From Apostichopus japonicus (taxonomy: Eukaryota > Echinodermata > Holothuroidea > Aspidochirotida > Stichopodidae): a DNA stretch of 64,000 nt. The notes under the pieces were generated by a model. It did no database searches. It saw only the letters and a program-made list of their open reading frames with translations, and was not told where the DNA came from. This document shows positions 36,741-49,425 of this stretch, one piece after another. The stretch spans positions 36,422,611 through 36,486,610 of the forward strand of contig NC_092576.1 of the NCBI RefSeq assembly GCF_037975245.1, read 5' to 3'. The translations under genes were made by a program, and so were the position numbers. The first letter of the stretch is position 1. Every line of letters begins with the position of its first letter.

Positions 36741-37815
36741 TCTGCATGGTACAAATGTACTTTATCTCGATACTATGGAAGATACCTCACGATAGCGCTT
36801 GATAAGTAGTTTGTAAAGCTTGTAATATATATTTGTAAAATGTAAGCTCCATGTTCATTATTTTACATATCTACGCCTTTTCAGATGATATGCTGGTCTA
36901 ACAGTTAGTAAAACTTAATGTTAGCCCTTCCTCTCTCCTACTGACCCAAGGCATGGCCTAGCCTGTTTTTAACCTAGGCCGATACTAGTTCAGCTACGCT
37001 ACGCACAAGACTGTCGGGAGTAACGGTAACGGATAGTGAATTTAAAGTATAAAAAAAAAAACATGCTGTGTTAGCATAGCATCCGTATCGTTAAGTTAAG
37101 TTTACACTTAGCTAGTGTTTATAATAAGGAAGTGTACTCTTTCAGTTGCTAATCCTACTAGTAGAAACACTCAATCAAATGTCGAAGATTGGTGGCTATG
37201 AGTAGAATGCCTAGCAGTACTGTCAGTAGGCTATATAAGGTTCAGCTGGTTGGAGCACACACTTTATAATGTATGACACACAGTACTTGCATGTGAGAGA
37301 AAAGACAAGATTCAATGTAAATTTAAACTAAAGTGGAAATACTGGATTTTCAGCCTTACCATCCTGGAACTTTGACTTCAGAAATGCCATATAATTAACA
37401 TTGCAGTCTTTATTACTTATTAGCATCTGTTTTAAATGTTAGGGAGTTAAGAAAGTGATTTTCTTATGTTTTTGTAAGGAACGCTTTGAAAGTCTTGTTG
37501 GAGTAATTTGTATTCTTCATCAGTAATCAATATTGGTTGACCATATATAACAGTGCCGTAATACCGTAACTGCCAATCCAGCTTTGCTTGACTAATACAG
37601 TAGGCTATCTATGCTCTTTACCTTACTTATACTGGACAATAAATTAACAGTAATAATAAGTAACATATTTAATTTAGCCGACTGCTTTAGGTACTATGGT
37701 AAACTTGGACACCAAACATAGCTCTGATACTATTAGTTGGCAGACTTTACTCAACAGTCTCCTTGCCTTAAGACAGTTTTGTCTTATTTGCATATTGATT
37801 GAAAGATTGATTAAT
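36741..37815. other. Intergenic, no gene seen
   Basis: No supported feature. Confidence 0.4.
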
Positions 37816-37817
37816 AT

Positions 37818-38065
37818 TGCACTATAAGATGTGTCTCTAAGAATTGAGGAGAGGGGTTGAGAGAAGGGCTTTAAACGAGACTTATGTTCCATCTGCACTT
37901 TCAGATATGTTCAAGCTCTAAGAATAGGGGAAACAGTTGGGAGAAGGGTTTCAAAATTTGATTATTGTGTATACTTCACTATAAGATGTGTCCCAGCTCT
38001 TAAGAATGGGAGAAATGGGTTGGGAATAGGGTTTCAAAAGAATTTATTGTGTCTATACTACACTG
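37818..38065. repeat. Imperfect tandem repeat before the minisatellite
   Basis: About three diverged units sharing ctaagaat..ggg.ga, gagaagggtttcaaa and cactataagatgtgtc. They lie directly upstream of the 115-bp array and may be an unrelated older repeat. Confidence 0.6.
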
Positions 38066-38114
38066 TTCACATAGTAACATAGCTAGCTTTAGTGATGATA
38101 GTACTTACTCTCAG

Positions 38115-39765
38115 TTTACACCTGTATCTTTATGAGAAGCAGAAGAGTGTTTTCAATATAGATGTGTAGGGTATAAGATCATAATGACCTATACGGTAGG
38201 CTGTAGGCAACTGGTGAAATGACTAAAGATATGTACCTGTATCTTTATGAGAAGTAGAGGAGTGTTTTTAGTATAGATGTGTAGGGTATAGGATCATAAT
38301 GACCCACAAGGTATGCTGTAGGCCACTGGTGGGATGACTATATATATGTATATGTATTTATGAGAAGTAGGAGAGTGTTTTTAGTATAGATGTGTAGGGT
38401 ATAGGATCATAACAACTTATAAGGTTTTTTGTAGGCCACTGTTCGGATGATTATAAGTATGTACCTGTATATTTCTTGGAAGTAGAAGAGTGTTTTTAAT
38501 ATAGATGTGTAAGGCATAGGATCATAGTGACCCATAGGGTAAGCTGTAGGACACTGGTGGGATGACTATAGATATGTACCTGTATATTATGAGAAGTAGA
38601 AGAGTGTTTTTAATATAGATGTGTTAGGTATAGGATCATAGTGACCCACATGGCAAGCTGAAGGACACTGGTGGGATGACTGTAGATATGTACCTGTATA
38701 TTTATGAGAAGTAGAAGAGTGTTTTTAATAAAGATGTGTAAGGTATAGGATCATAGTGACCCACATGGTAAGCTGTAGGACACTGGTGGAATGACTATAG
38801 ATATGTACCCGTATATTTATGAGAAGTAGAAGAGTGTTTTTAATAAAGATGTGTAAGGTATAGGATCATAGTGACCCACATGGCAAGCTGAAGGACACTG
38901 GTGGGATGACTGTAGATATGTACCTGTATATTTATGAGAAGTAGAAGAGTGTTTTTAATAAAGATGTGTAAGGTATAGGTACATAGTGACCCACATGGTA
39001 TGCTGTAGGACACTGGTGGAATGACTATAGATATGTACCCGTATATTAATGAGAAGTAGAAGAGTGTTTTTAATAAAGATGTGTAAGGTATAGGATCATA
39101 GTGACCCACATGGCAAGCTGAAGGACACTGGTGGGATGACTGTAGATATGTACCTGTATATTTATGAGAAGTAGAAGAGTGTTTTTAATAAAGATGTGTA
39201 AGGTATAGGATCATAGTGACCCACATGGTAAGCTGTAGGACACTGGTGGAATGACTATAGATATGTACCCGTATATTTATGAGAAGTAGAAGAGTGTTTT
39301 TAATAAAGATGTGTAAGGTATAGGATCATAGTGACCCACATGGCAAGCTGAAGGACACTGGTGGGATGACTGTAGATATGTACCTGTATATTTATGAGAA
39401 GTAGAAGAGTGTTTTTAATAAAGATGTGTAAGGTATAGGATCATAGTGACCCACATGGTAAGCTGTAGGACACTGGTGGAATGACTATAGATATGTACCC
39501 GTATATTTATGAGAAGTAGCAGAGTGTTTTCAATAAAGATGTGTAAGGTATAGGATCATAGTGACCCTTAGGGTAAGCTGTAGGACACTGGTGGGATGAC
39601 TATAGATATGTACCTGTTTATTTAGAAGTAGAAGAGTGTTTTTAACATAGATGTGTAAGGAATAGGATCATATTTACCCACATTGTAAGCTGTAGGACAA
39701 TTGTGGGATGACTATAGATATGTACCCGTATATTTATGAGAAGTAAAGGTTTTTTTTAATCTATG
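38115..39765 (+). repeat. 115-bp minisatellite with dimeric higher-order period
   Basis: About fourteen units. The anchor gtagaagagtg falls at 38711, 38826, 38941, 39056, 39171, 39286, 39401 and 39516: exact 115-bp steps. In the central part the units alternate between one type (catggcaagctgaagg, ctgtagatatgtacctg) and another (catggtaagctgtagg, ctatagatatgtacccg), giving a 230-bp period. Units at both ends are more diverged, and one is 112 bp. Open frames through it are repeat artefacts. Confidence 0.95.
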
Positions 39766-42700
39766 TGATACTGATCGCAGTATATTCAGTGGCAGTGTGT
39801 TATATACATACTGCAAGATGGTTCTATATCTACATTCAGCAAGGATTTTACTCCTTTTTGGAATTTGACGCAGTTACCCAGTAAAACTTGCTTTATCTTA
39901 GGTGACTTCATTTTTAATCAACTTAACTATACGGATGTGACAACAATGTTTCTGGTTTACTGTGTACAGCTGTTTTTTCATGCCATGTATATCTCAAGCA
40001 TACAATGATTTCGGATACTCATCATTCCGCATTTTTGCATATGTCACAACAATATTGTTTGAACATGTAGGCGCACTATAGTCTTTACAGATAAGTAACG
40101 ACTAAATACTTTCTACATTCTAGATGCTTTCTGCAATCACAGAAGATCTGGAAGATAAATTTAAAAGTGCACTAAACAGTAGGCTGATATTTGTACATTC
40201 ACAACGTATATAAATACAAGGTATGCGCGAACAATAAATCAATAGGTTCTTGATGAGACTATAGTGCAAAGGTTAAAAATGAACTTTTACTTGCTTTGAA
40301 ATTAATATAATCAATTTTGTTATCCTTTTGGCTCTCTACTATAGATTTTTTACAGCTTAGAGTGTCTTTATGAATGATATAAATGCTTTCAAACTTAGAT
40401 GCTGTAAATAACTTTCAAACTGAGAGTAAACTGAGGTAATTTTTCTCCAGGTTACAGACCCAACTTCTTCTCACACCTTTAACTTCTTTCACCAGATATT
40501 TCACAGACAAGCAATAACGTACGTTACTGTTTACACTTAAAGGGAGAATAATACATAGACTGGTAAATTAAGTACTGGATTCCTTGTAATAGAACCACAA
40601 AAGGGGAGGGGTGGCAGGTGTAGTGGACAACTAATACATGTCTCCCACGGAATTCTCAAGTAACCCTATATCAAACAAGGCAAATAATATATTGTAGTAG
40701 AGCCTGCCAGAGACCACACATGTAACAGGGTATCATCTTCATCACAGATAGGTCTATAATCTTCATTGAGTTCTGTGAACATATATAACTATGTAAGGAT
40801 CAACGATAAAGGAATGTGGGAATGTAAATGAATGAAGGATTGGTATATCATACGCAAAACTCACACTTATACGCAGATCTAGGGAGTATTTTAATGTGCA
40901 TGTTTCGCATTGGTATTTCACATAAATATAGAAGGGTTTCTTACTGTCAATTCAACAGCTAAAAACATTGATATTTCATATTTAAGATGCATACTAGCTA
41001 TGATTCCATACATAGTACTCTAATAGTAAATACATGGAGGTGATTCATTCGACATTTTACAAACACATTGTTTAACCTACAGCGTGTAAGATAGAAAATG
41101 AAACCGACGTCAATCAGTTTACAAATGGTTTGAATTTTTCCGGCTAAGGAAATGACCTTGTAAGGAGTATATCTAATAAATATATAAAAAGATGAATGAA
41201 TTACCATTTATTGCATCCTTCCGCCAGTTCAACCGGCAGTGCATGTTTGCCAGTATTAAACTCACATTATGATGATTTTATGTACTTTATAGATATATCG
41301 CGTGAGTATTCTAAAACTGTTTAAGGACAAACCCTGTTCCAGGTTTGCACTCTTCACTAAACTATATGCTACATTATGACATGTAGCATGAATTCAACTA
41401 TAAAGCTGTGTGCTGAAAGCCATAGTGATTATTATATACCACGGAACCGTTATACTTTGATTTATGGATCAGGCGAATTAAGGCGTACGTACAAACTAAG
41501 TTACTTATAACTTCATGCATAGGCCCAGTCATAATTAAATATCAGCTCAATCCAATCAGAGCAACGTTGTGCATACTATTTGTTTACCTATATGTAGGCC
41601 ATATAATCAACCTAGTTAATGTACCACTTTATTTACCTCTCTATCGTTACAGAACAGTCTAGTAGGCTACAACTCATTTGGTTTTATTTTAGAGTAATAA
41701 CATTGCGTCAAAGTTGTTATCATTACGGCTTGTCCATTAACCCAGACACATAACTGTTTTTTTTCACAATTCGTAACTACGATAAGTAGGCCTATATCAA
41801 TTGTTAGGAATGGTTGTGATAAAAAAGTAAGTACTTGAGATCTCAATTTTGAATGGGTGTCATTTTGTTTAAAAACATGTATTAATTGTTACCTTATGGT
41901 GGTGTTGGAAATTGTTTGTCAATGAGGTCCATTTTGTCATTCTTAAGTTCGACCTCTTTCAAGGAGAGCGGCAGAGCGAGAACTATCTTGTAATTTTACT
42001 GCTGAGAGGAAGCAGATAATGAAGATATGACGTCGTATTTATAGTGGTTATGGACACTTCAATACTGTTTGAAAATAAATAAATTATATGTTTTCTTTAA
42101 TAGAACATAATCTGAAGAAGTATAGCTAGCTATTACAATGAGAAGGTAGAATGCATTTGAAGTCCACTTAGTACTGGTTCTTATCAATATTACTATGCAT
42201 GTGTTTGCCTGATATCCTTAGTGCATAAGCTTTGTAAAATATCGTGAAGCATATATCGTATACACATGACATAGTGACGTGATCTAGCACTGTACTTACT
42301 AATCCGTACGTATACGTCTTTCCTGGGGTGTTGTCCGTTCACCCGAGTTCCGTGATTGCGCACTAGAGAACCGTTGCGGAATAGGGAAGTGTTTGTCGAA
42401 AGTACTATTGTAGCAAATAGGCTGAGGCTGTATGTATACAACGTTACGTAACGGGTATTTCGAAAAGAAAAGAGAATCTAGTGAAAAATTAAATGTGGTT
42501 TTACACAATATGTTGTACAACCGTAAAAACTTGAACAGAAATTTGAAATTATGGATGATAGGACACCGGTTCTGCTGAAAATTCTAGATGTCACATGTAA
42601 ATATGCACACCGACATGAGAAGTTCGATCTTTGGTGGAGAACAATATTGGGCGGTTGTATGGCTAATGTAGATACAAGCACTGCTTTCTTGAGCTTAAAT

Positions 42701-44409
42701 GTTATGACAGCTTTTTGTGCTCGAATAATATACTCATATCAAATACAAAACATGAACAGGTATTGCTTTTGCAACAAAGGTTTGGATTGTGTTCCCGTGG
42801 AAGAGATCTGCACCATTTACGTATTATTATTCCTATATTCCGGAAGTTAAAGTGTATTGTCAAACACAATGGCTGTAGATTGTTTGCATCTTTAGGCTAA
42901 AAAAACACATCCTCATAGTACTTGAATATGTGGAGATGCACATTCTCAAAATGTCTTTTTCCCTATAAACTGTACATATCATTTGTCCCCAATAATGTTT
43001 TTTACAAACTGTTGCATAGTGATCAAATGCTAAATGCCCAAAATAACACATGAGAACGTTACAAATGTAACACACATCTTGACATCTAAAGTGTAAATCA
43101 ACCAACGTTAAAGATAATATTCTGAGATGGTAACACATATAACCATCTACACGTGATCGACCAATTTTTGTAGTAGGGAACTGATTTCCTGCCCAAAATA
43201 CTTTACATTCAGAAAACAATATCTATATAGAGTTAAGAATGTTATAGAAATGGCATTTTCAACTAAGTAACTACATGTTACTTTTCATGTTAACATCGCA
43301 TGTTATCATTGCAACCCGTCTAACTTCATCAAACAAACATTCACTATTTAGGTATGCTCCTAGCACAAAAGGCAGGAGTTATGAGGTAGACGCAATTTCC
43401 AACACGCTTTCCATCCCACCCCCTCCCCCACCAAAAAAATGCCGAATACAAAAAAAGAAATTTCTGAAAAGTATTTTTGTCCTTTAAAATCACTATGAGA
43501 AAACAAATAGTATTTGAAAGTGTTACATTTTCGAAGGATTCACTCCCAGGACCCTCCTCTCTAGCTTTTTCCCAATAAGTGTACCTCCATTCAATCAGAT
43601 ATAAAGCAAAATTAACCGTTTTCTTAACACAGCACTCGGCAACAGCCATGGCTAGCTGAATCAAGTTCAAATGAGCGTAGTGTTGTAATGTTTATCGGTA
43701 CCAGTGGAATAGTGGTTCAAAATACTATATGTAAGGGTACACACATTGGGCTAAGATTACAATGTTATGTATCGAACTTGAAAGTAAAATCTTCAAATCC
43801 TACAATGCCATGCTGTAGCAACTAGTAGATCATTATTAGGCCCCTAGCATAACATTAGATCTACCTAGAAAAATTAAGGGAATGCAACTTAACCTTGGTA
43901 TCATACCTGTGTTTAATTTCTCTAATTAATGTTAACCTCAGAAAAAGTAATAATTCGCTAAATGGTTGTCTTTACTGTCTAACTACATCGTTGAACAGGT
44001 ATAGGCCTAGCATAGTTGTATATCACTATATGATTGGTGTGCAAGTTAGACCTTTAATAAGCCGTAGTGAACATTTTTACTTGGAGTAATATGAGCAGTA
44101 AACATATCTTATGGATTACTTTAACTTAAACCTTTAGTTTTCCTATTTTTAAGCCAGTTTAGTATATTAGTATTTTTAAGCGACTGGTGTTATCAAATTC
44201 ATCAAATTTATCAAACTGACAAACTTTATATATCGATACCATTTGTGAACTTATTGGTTTTTGAGCACATGTGCTCCTTATGTATGCGCACGGTATTTGC
44301 ATATAAAAGCGAATACAATGCGTGTGTCGATACTCATAAAATACGAGAAATTGTTCAAAACAGTGTTTGACCTCATAATGCATTCAAAGGATATCACCGA
44401 CTGTATCTA

Positions 44410-44690
44410 ACGCCAAAAGGGACAAAAACTATGTGGATCTAAGTCATTATGTGAATGCAAATTGCTGCCACATAACAATAACAAGTCCTTATGTGGCGCT
44501 ATCAGCACCGCCACGTACTGACCAAGAACATATTATTTATCATGCGGTCATTACACTGTCATATAACGACCGCCGAAACTGTGCTATAAGGATCTTTTCT
44601 TCATAAGTCGTTATGTGGCTTATCTATCGCCACATAAGGAATTGTGATGATGGATGCTACTGTACATAAGGACTTTTCCATCCGATGGGG
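44410..44690. repeat. Inverted-repeat cluster built on CTTATGTGGC (copy B)
   Basis: Contains a hairpin with arms ttatgtggc and gccacataa around 44609-44640, plus caagtccttatgtggc (44487) and cataaggactt (44664) in inverted order. Equivalent to 31080-31375. Confidence 0.65.
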
Positions 44691-44782
44691 CTATTCAATA
44701 TTTACACCAGATAACTTGTATTTCTTTTATTAGACGAGCGCGTAACTAGTGTAAACATTACGTAGTCTGTTCACTCGTTCGC

Positions 44783-45364
44783 GTGGGTTCTTCGTTTTAC
44801 TTAAAGTGTGCTTGATGTACGGTTTCATTATTACTGTAGGCGCTTGGGATGTCGAATTTTGCAGCCAAATTCGAAAGGCAAAGTGTAAGCAAATATAACA
44901 AGAAATACTACTACTAGTCTACGCCTTGTAGGGCTAATTTTACTTTAGTAAGCCCAGGGCTAGTACAGTGTATAAAGTAGATGGAGGAGTAGGATAAGAC
45001 CTGTGATCATACATGTTATTATATGATTATAATGCAACGTTTATGGCCTAGGCGTACGCTATGATATATACGCACTGTGCCTAAAGTCAACGTGTTTCTG
45101 GTCTTTGATTTTGATTTTACTGAGACGTAGAGAGAGTAAACTGTTACCCATAGGCATATCACGTGCTCCGATTATGTATATTCTAATGCAGAATGGTTTT
45201 GGTTGGATGTGTTTCATTGTTTGTTTGCTTAGTTTCAACGCACTTAAAAAGCACATTGTTCTATTTTATCAAGCTCAACTGAAAATAAGATATGATGTGT
45301 TATCAAGTCACGTTGCCTGTATTTATTTGAACAATATGTAGGTGATTATTTGATTAGAAGAAAC
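44783..45364. other. Copy-B-specific 582-bp insert
   Basis: In copy A the flanks cactcgttcgc and agaagtagct are adjacent (31455-31470). In B they are separated by this block. No convincing terminal repeats or target duplication are visible, and the open frames inside are unremarkable. It is either a gain in B or a loss from A. Confidence 0.6.
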
Positions 45365-47204
45365 AGAAGTAGCTAAGCTAGAGTGTCAGTTAGAATGTTT
45401 ATATTTATGATATAATCTAGTGGATTTCACTAAGAAATAATACAGGAAACAAATATGTTACATAGGCGCATCTAGGCGTATTGGAAACAGCATGGCTAGA
45501 TCGAAATATACATTGGTGTTGTTATTGACTTGATGAAAAAGGAATTCTTATTAGTGAAGGTTCGATCTCTGGCCGAGTAAAAGTAGGTTGCATTTTTTTT
45601 TCTAGAGCAATATATGGTTTCCCTTCTAGTGTGACCCACTAAATTTAAAAGAAGAATCTCAATTGCATGAAAAATGTTGATTGTGAAGCCACCAATGCAA
45701 AATTGTAACCATTAATTGTTTCTCCCGCAATCGTAGTCGCGTAGATTTGTAAAATAATTGCCCTCCAATGTATAATCATTATTGCTATACACATGTAGTC
45801 TTCTTTCCTTTATAGTGCACTGGTCTGACAGCTTGTCTGTATATGTCACGTCAATGCAAATTTAGGAGAAAACTGTTTGCTCACAAGTTGTTGAGCATAC
45901 TTTTCCAGGAATTCATTCTCATGAAATATAGTTTGGCCAAATAATAATTTTTGGAATATTTAAATGGTTAACACTTAAATATTGTTACTGTTTATTAGAA
46001 GTTTTTCTTAGTATTTAAGCCATTGATTTCCAAGTAAACACTGACTAGGCCTAACTGTGGTACAGCTGTTACCTTTTCTATAACTTATGTGTATGTGCAT
46101 TGACTATATAATATAGTACTTAATGTATTTGGTCCCTGGATGAAATGGAGAAGGCATTACTTTTTTATTTTCATTTCATTCCTCTAGTAATGGAAAATGG
46201 GGAGAATATGTGGAATGCTCCAACAGTACTTACCAACTGGATAAGTGGAATTCACAGTTCTTTTGGCCCTGTGATTACATTTCTTTCTATGGCATGGGTA
46301 CGAAGGGCCTCAGATGTACATATTACAGAATAATATGTTTTATTTAAATAGTTTGTAGATCGAGGAAGATCTCATGAGACATGCCAGACTATAAATCCAC
46401 CTCCAAGTAAAGAAATACTAGATAAATAAAAATAAAATATAGAACAATAGCATAAAACATGGGAAAGAGGGTTCAGACTGGAATTGTTGTAACTGTAAAT
46501 GCGTATTTAAGAAACACTGGTGGGAGATGGGGGAGTGCAGCGATTGATTCTTCAAATTTGGTGACAAGGATTGCTGTCAAAGGAGCTCAATGAATTTTAT
46601 ATTTGCCAAATCTTCCGTCATACAGCCTTATTCAAACAAATAATGTTGTGTTTTAAAGAGTGCCAAAATTCCACTGTTCTTTGACTATAAACTTGTATAA
46701 TAATGTCATTATTCCAAGAAAAGCAAATCCATTTAATATATGCCTAGCCTAAACATCTTTGCACAGATTCCCTAAGCTGTCAACGAAACTCACTGAGCTC
46801 CTTTAAGCACATATACAACATTTTAAGACGACTACCTGATGGTGTTTTTCCATTCATCTGATAAGAAGTGTTCATAAGTTCACGGAGCATATATCAAATA
46901 AAATAAATTGTAATAAATACTTTTTCTTAAAGTTTCTTTATTTCGTTTTATTAGTAGACTTTTTTTCAAAACGATCTGTGCAATCAGGTACCTAAAGTAA
47001 TACAGCACAATACTTTACTTACATATCATGGATGTTACTTTGTTTGCGTCTCATAACATTTGAAAGTATACATTTAACTAAACATAAGTGTGGTAATTTC
47101 TTTATTGAAAATGTCTTTTGCCAGGTAGTTTTAAGAAAAATCTGTGAAGTTGTGAACATCTTTCAATTTCTGATCTTGCTCCTCATCAAACTTATAATAA
47201 TAAT

Positions 47205-47597
<393 letters not shown>

Positions 47598-47880
47598 TAG
47601 GCAGTTATATTTACGACGCTTAAGAGACCGCGAGTTTGGGAGAAGCCAGCAAGGGCTTATAGATTACAACTTTCAAGTTGGCTTCCAATTTAACATTTTA
47701 ACTCAAATTTGGAATCTTTTTAGTCATTTCAGATGGGAAAACCGTAGATAGCTGTTGGATGAAAAACCCACCTTGGTATGACCCGGCCGATTGTCAAGCC
47801 CCATTGCTTTAAATAAAATCGCCTTTATCCACATGACCACAGCAGATATATCCGTATCAACCCATGACGAGAATGCATAG
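47598..47880 (-). mobile_element. tRNA-derived SINE (copy B), expanded tail
   Basis: The same element as 33144-33455. On the minus strand it carries tgtggataaaggcga, gggcttgacaatcggccgggtcatacc and the body ending at the microsatellite. The B-box region is partly deleted relative to copy A (ggttcgtagtttgatcc missing), so its internal promoter should be dead. Confidence 0.65.
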
Positions 47881-49055
47881 ACATTTGGCCAGAACACTTC
47901 ATAACTGATCCTGTATTTTTCACTGTGCCATGAGCAAACCATGACTCATTCCCATTTTGACCCCTTGTACAACTTTCTACCTAAACGGCAACACTCCCAC
48001 CCCCACCTCCTTCCGGCCACACCCCATCGAAATCCATGAAAGCTTGACCATTTTACAAGAGTCTTCTTAAGTCTAGTTTTATTTATGAAATTAAATTATC
48101 CACATATGCACAGTGATAATATAAAAAAGAAGGGACTGCCTAATTTTCTGATATGTTATTCCTTGTTTTCACAACCTTCGTTTTAAGGACACTGAACACA
48201 AGTTTGATAATTTTTGGAAAAAATTGTACAGTCTTCTTTGAAAAGAAGAATACCACAGTATTTCAATGATGTATATGGGCTTGTAATAAAGGGTAATTAC
48301 TGCCTAAATTTAAAAGAAAAAGCGTATCATAGTTTGCACTAATTAATGAGTTTCTCAGATTTATCAAAACTTTAAATGAATATATCTTGAAGTGGAAACC
48401 TTATTCGAAAAAAAGTCAAAAGATTTTGAATGACATTATCAAACACAACATGTGTACTGCATATGTGGCAAATTGGCGAGCTGTCCGTAGTACTTATGGA
48501 GTCTGTTATATGTCACAGAGTGACATTATCAATTAATTTGACTAAATTAGACATGGATCCGTCTGCACAAGTCTTTTGTACCGTTTTAGATCGCCGCATG
48601 TGTAAGTAACCAAAGCACAAATACAACGTAGGAACATTTAATTTACCGTGTTATGAGTATGTGTACGTAATCGCGGCAAAATGAAGATTGCTACAAACAA
48701 GCAGAGCGTGATTATAAATCATATTTACGAAATTTGTTAATAAATTTGTTAATGTAAGCCTTAAATTTACACACAAAAAAAATAATAATAATTAAGTACA
48801 AAATCAATCATATTTTTGTATATGCCTTCAAAACCAATTTTCGTTGGTTCCGTCAATCTTAATGTATGATAAAAACTTGCTAATTTTGTTCCTTTCTTTC
48901 ATATCCCAGACAAATCAACAATATAATTCTGTCTTTAAACTATACCATGATACGCATTTATGTACAATAAAAGGTAGATTCATACACATGTATAGAAATG
49001 ATACAGTTTTCACCATCGATTACAAGAGGGTGAGAGCAAACTGCCAAAATGTAAC

Positions 49056-49094
49056 ATGAAAAGTCCAGGGATGAGTACATTAAACGAACAGTTA
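49056..49094 (+). pseudogene. 39-nt fragment of the NLR NACHT exon
   Basis: 36 of 39 bases match 51893-51931 of exon 3, which encodes part of the NACHT domain (EKSRDEYIQRT). Here it lies upstream of exon 1 in the same orientation, wedged between the end of copy B and a repeated piece of copy B's end. It is too short to be functional. Confidence 0.85.
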
Positions 49095-49117
49095 ACGAAC
49101 AGATAATTTCGTATGGT

Positions 49118-49235
49118 AACTATAACATTATACGCATTTATGTACAATAAAGGTAGCTTCATACACACCATGTATATCAATTATACAGTTTGCACTATCG
49201 ATCACAAGAGGGAGACAGCCAAAATGCAACATTAA
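49118..49235 (+). repeat. Extra partial copy of the end of copy B
   Basis: catttatgtacaataaaggtag, gtttgcactatcgatcacaa and agccaaaatgcaacat repeat 48954-49057 with differences. Its continuation (attaacc) resembles copy A's continuation (atcaacc), which suggests this is the original right end and that the NACHT fragment arrived with a local duplication. Confidence 0.75.
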
Positions 49236-49367
49236 CCGTTCAAAGTATCAACATTATGGAAACTCGAGTAATCCATTTATTGTCTTGACTGTGTAACTTC
49301 ACAAAGAATTTGCACCGAAAGTAATTCACTCTTCTTTGTATTTTGCATGCGAAACTACAGACCTAAG

Positions 49368-49425
49368 ATGGCTGCCAATGTTAATCCCGTAGACATCAAA
49401 CCAGGTGTGAGGAAGACAGTGAACG
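49368..49425 (+). CDS. NLR exon 1 (start)
   Basis: Nineteen codons plus one base, MAANVNPVDIKPGVRKTVN, ending at gaacg|gtaag in phase 1. An A at -3 and G at +4 favour this ATG. The 5' UTR limit is unknown. The region just upstream (49236-49367) is unique and would hold the core promoter; no TATA box is evident. Confidence 0.75.

Noticed and set aside
38840-39109. Minus-strand open frame across the minisatellite
   Set aside because: Repeats with the 115-bp unit and has no splice or family support.
42551-42850. 99-codon open frame in copy B
   Set aside because: Copy A (around 29330) has stops and frame changes in the same sequence.
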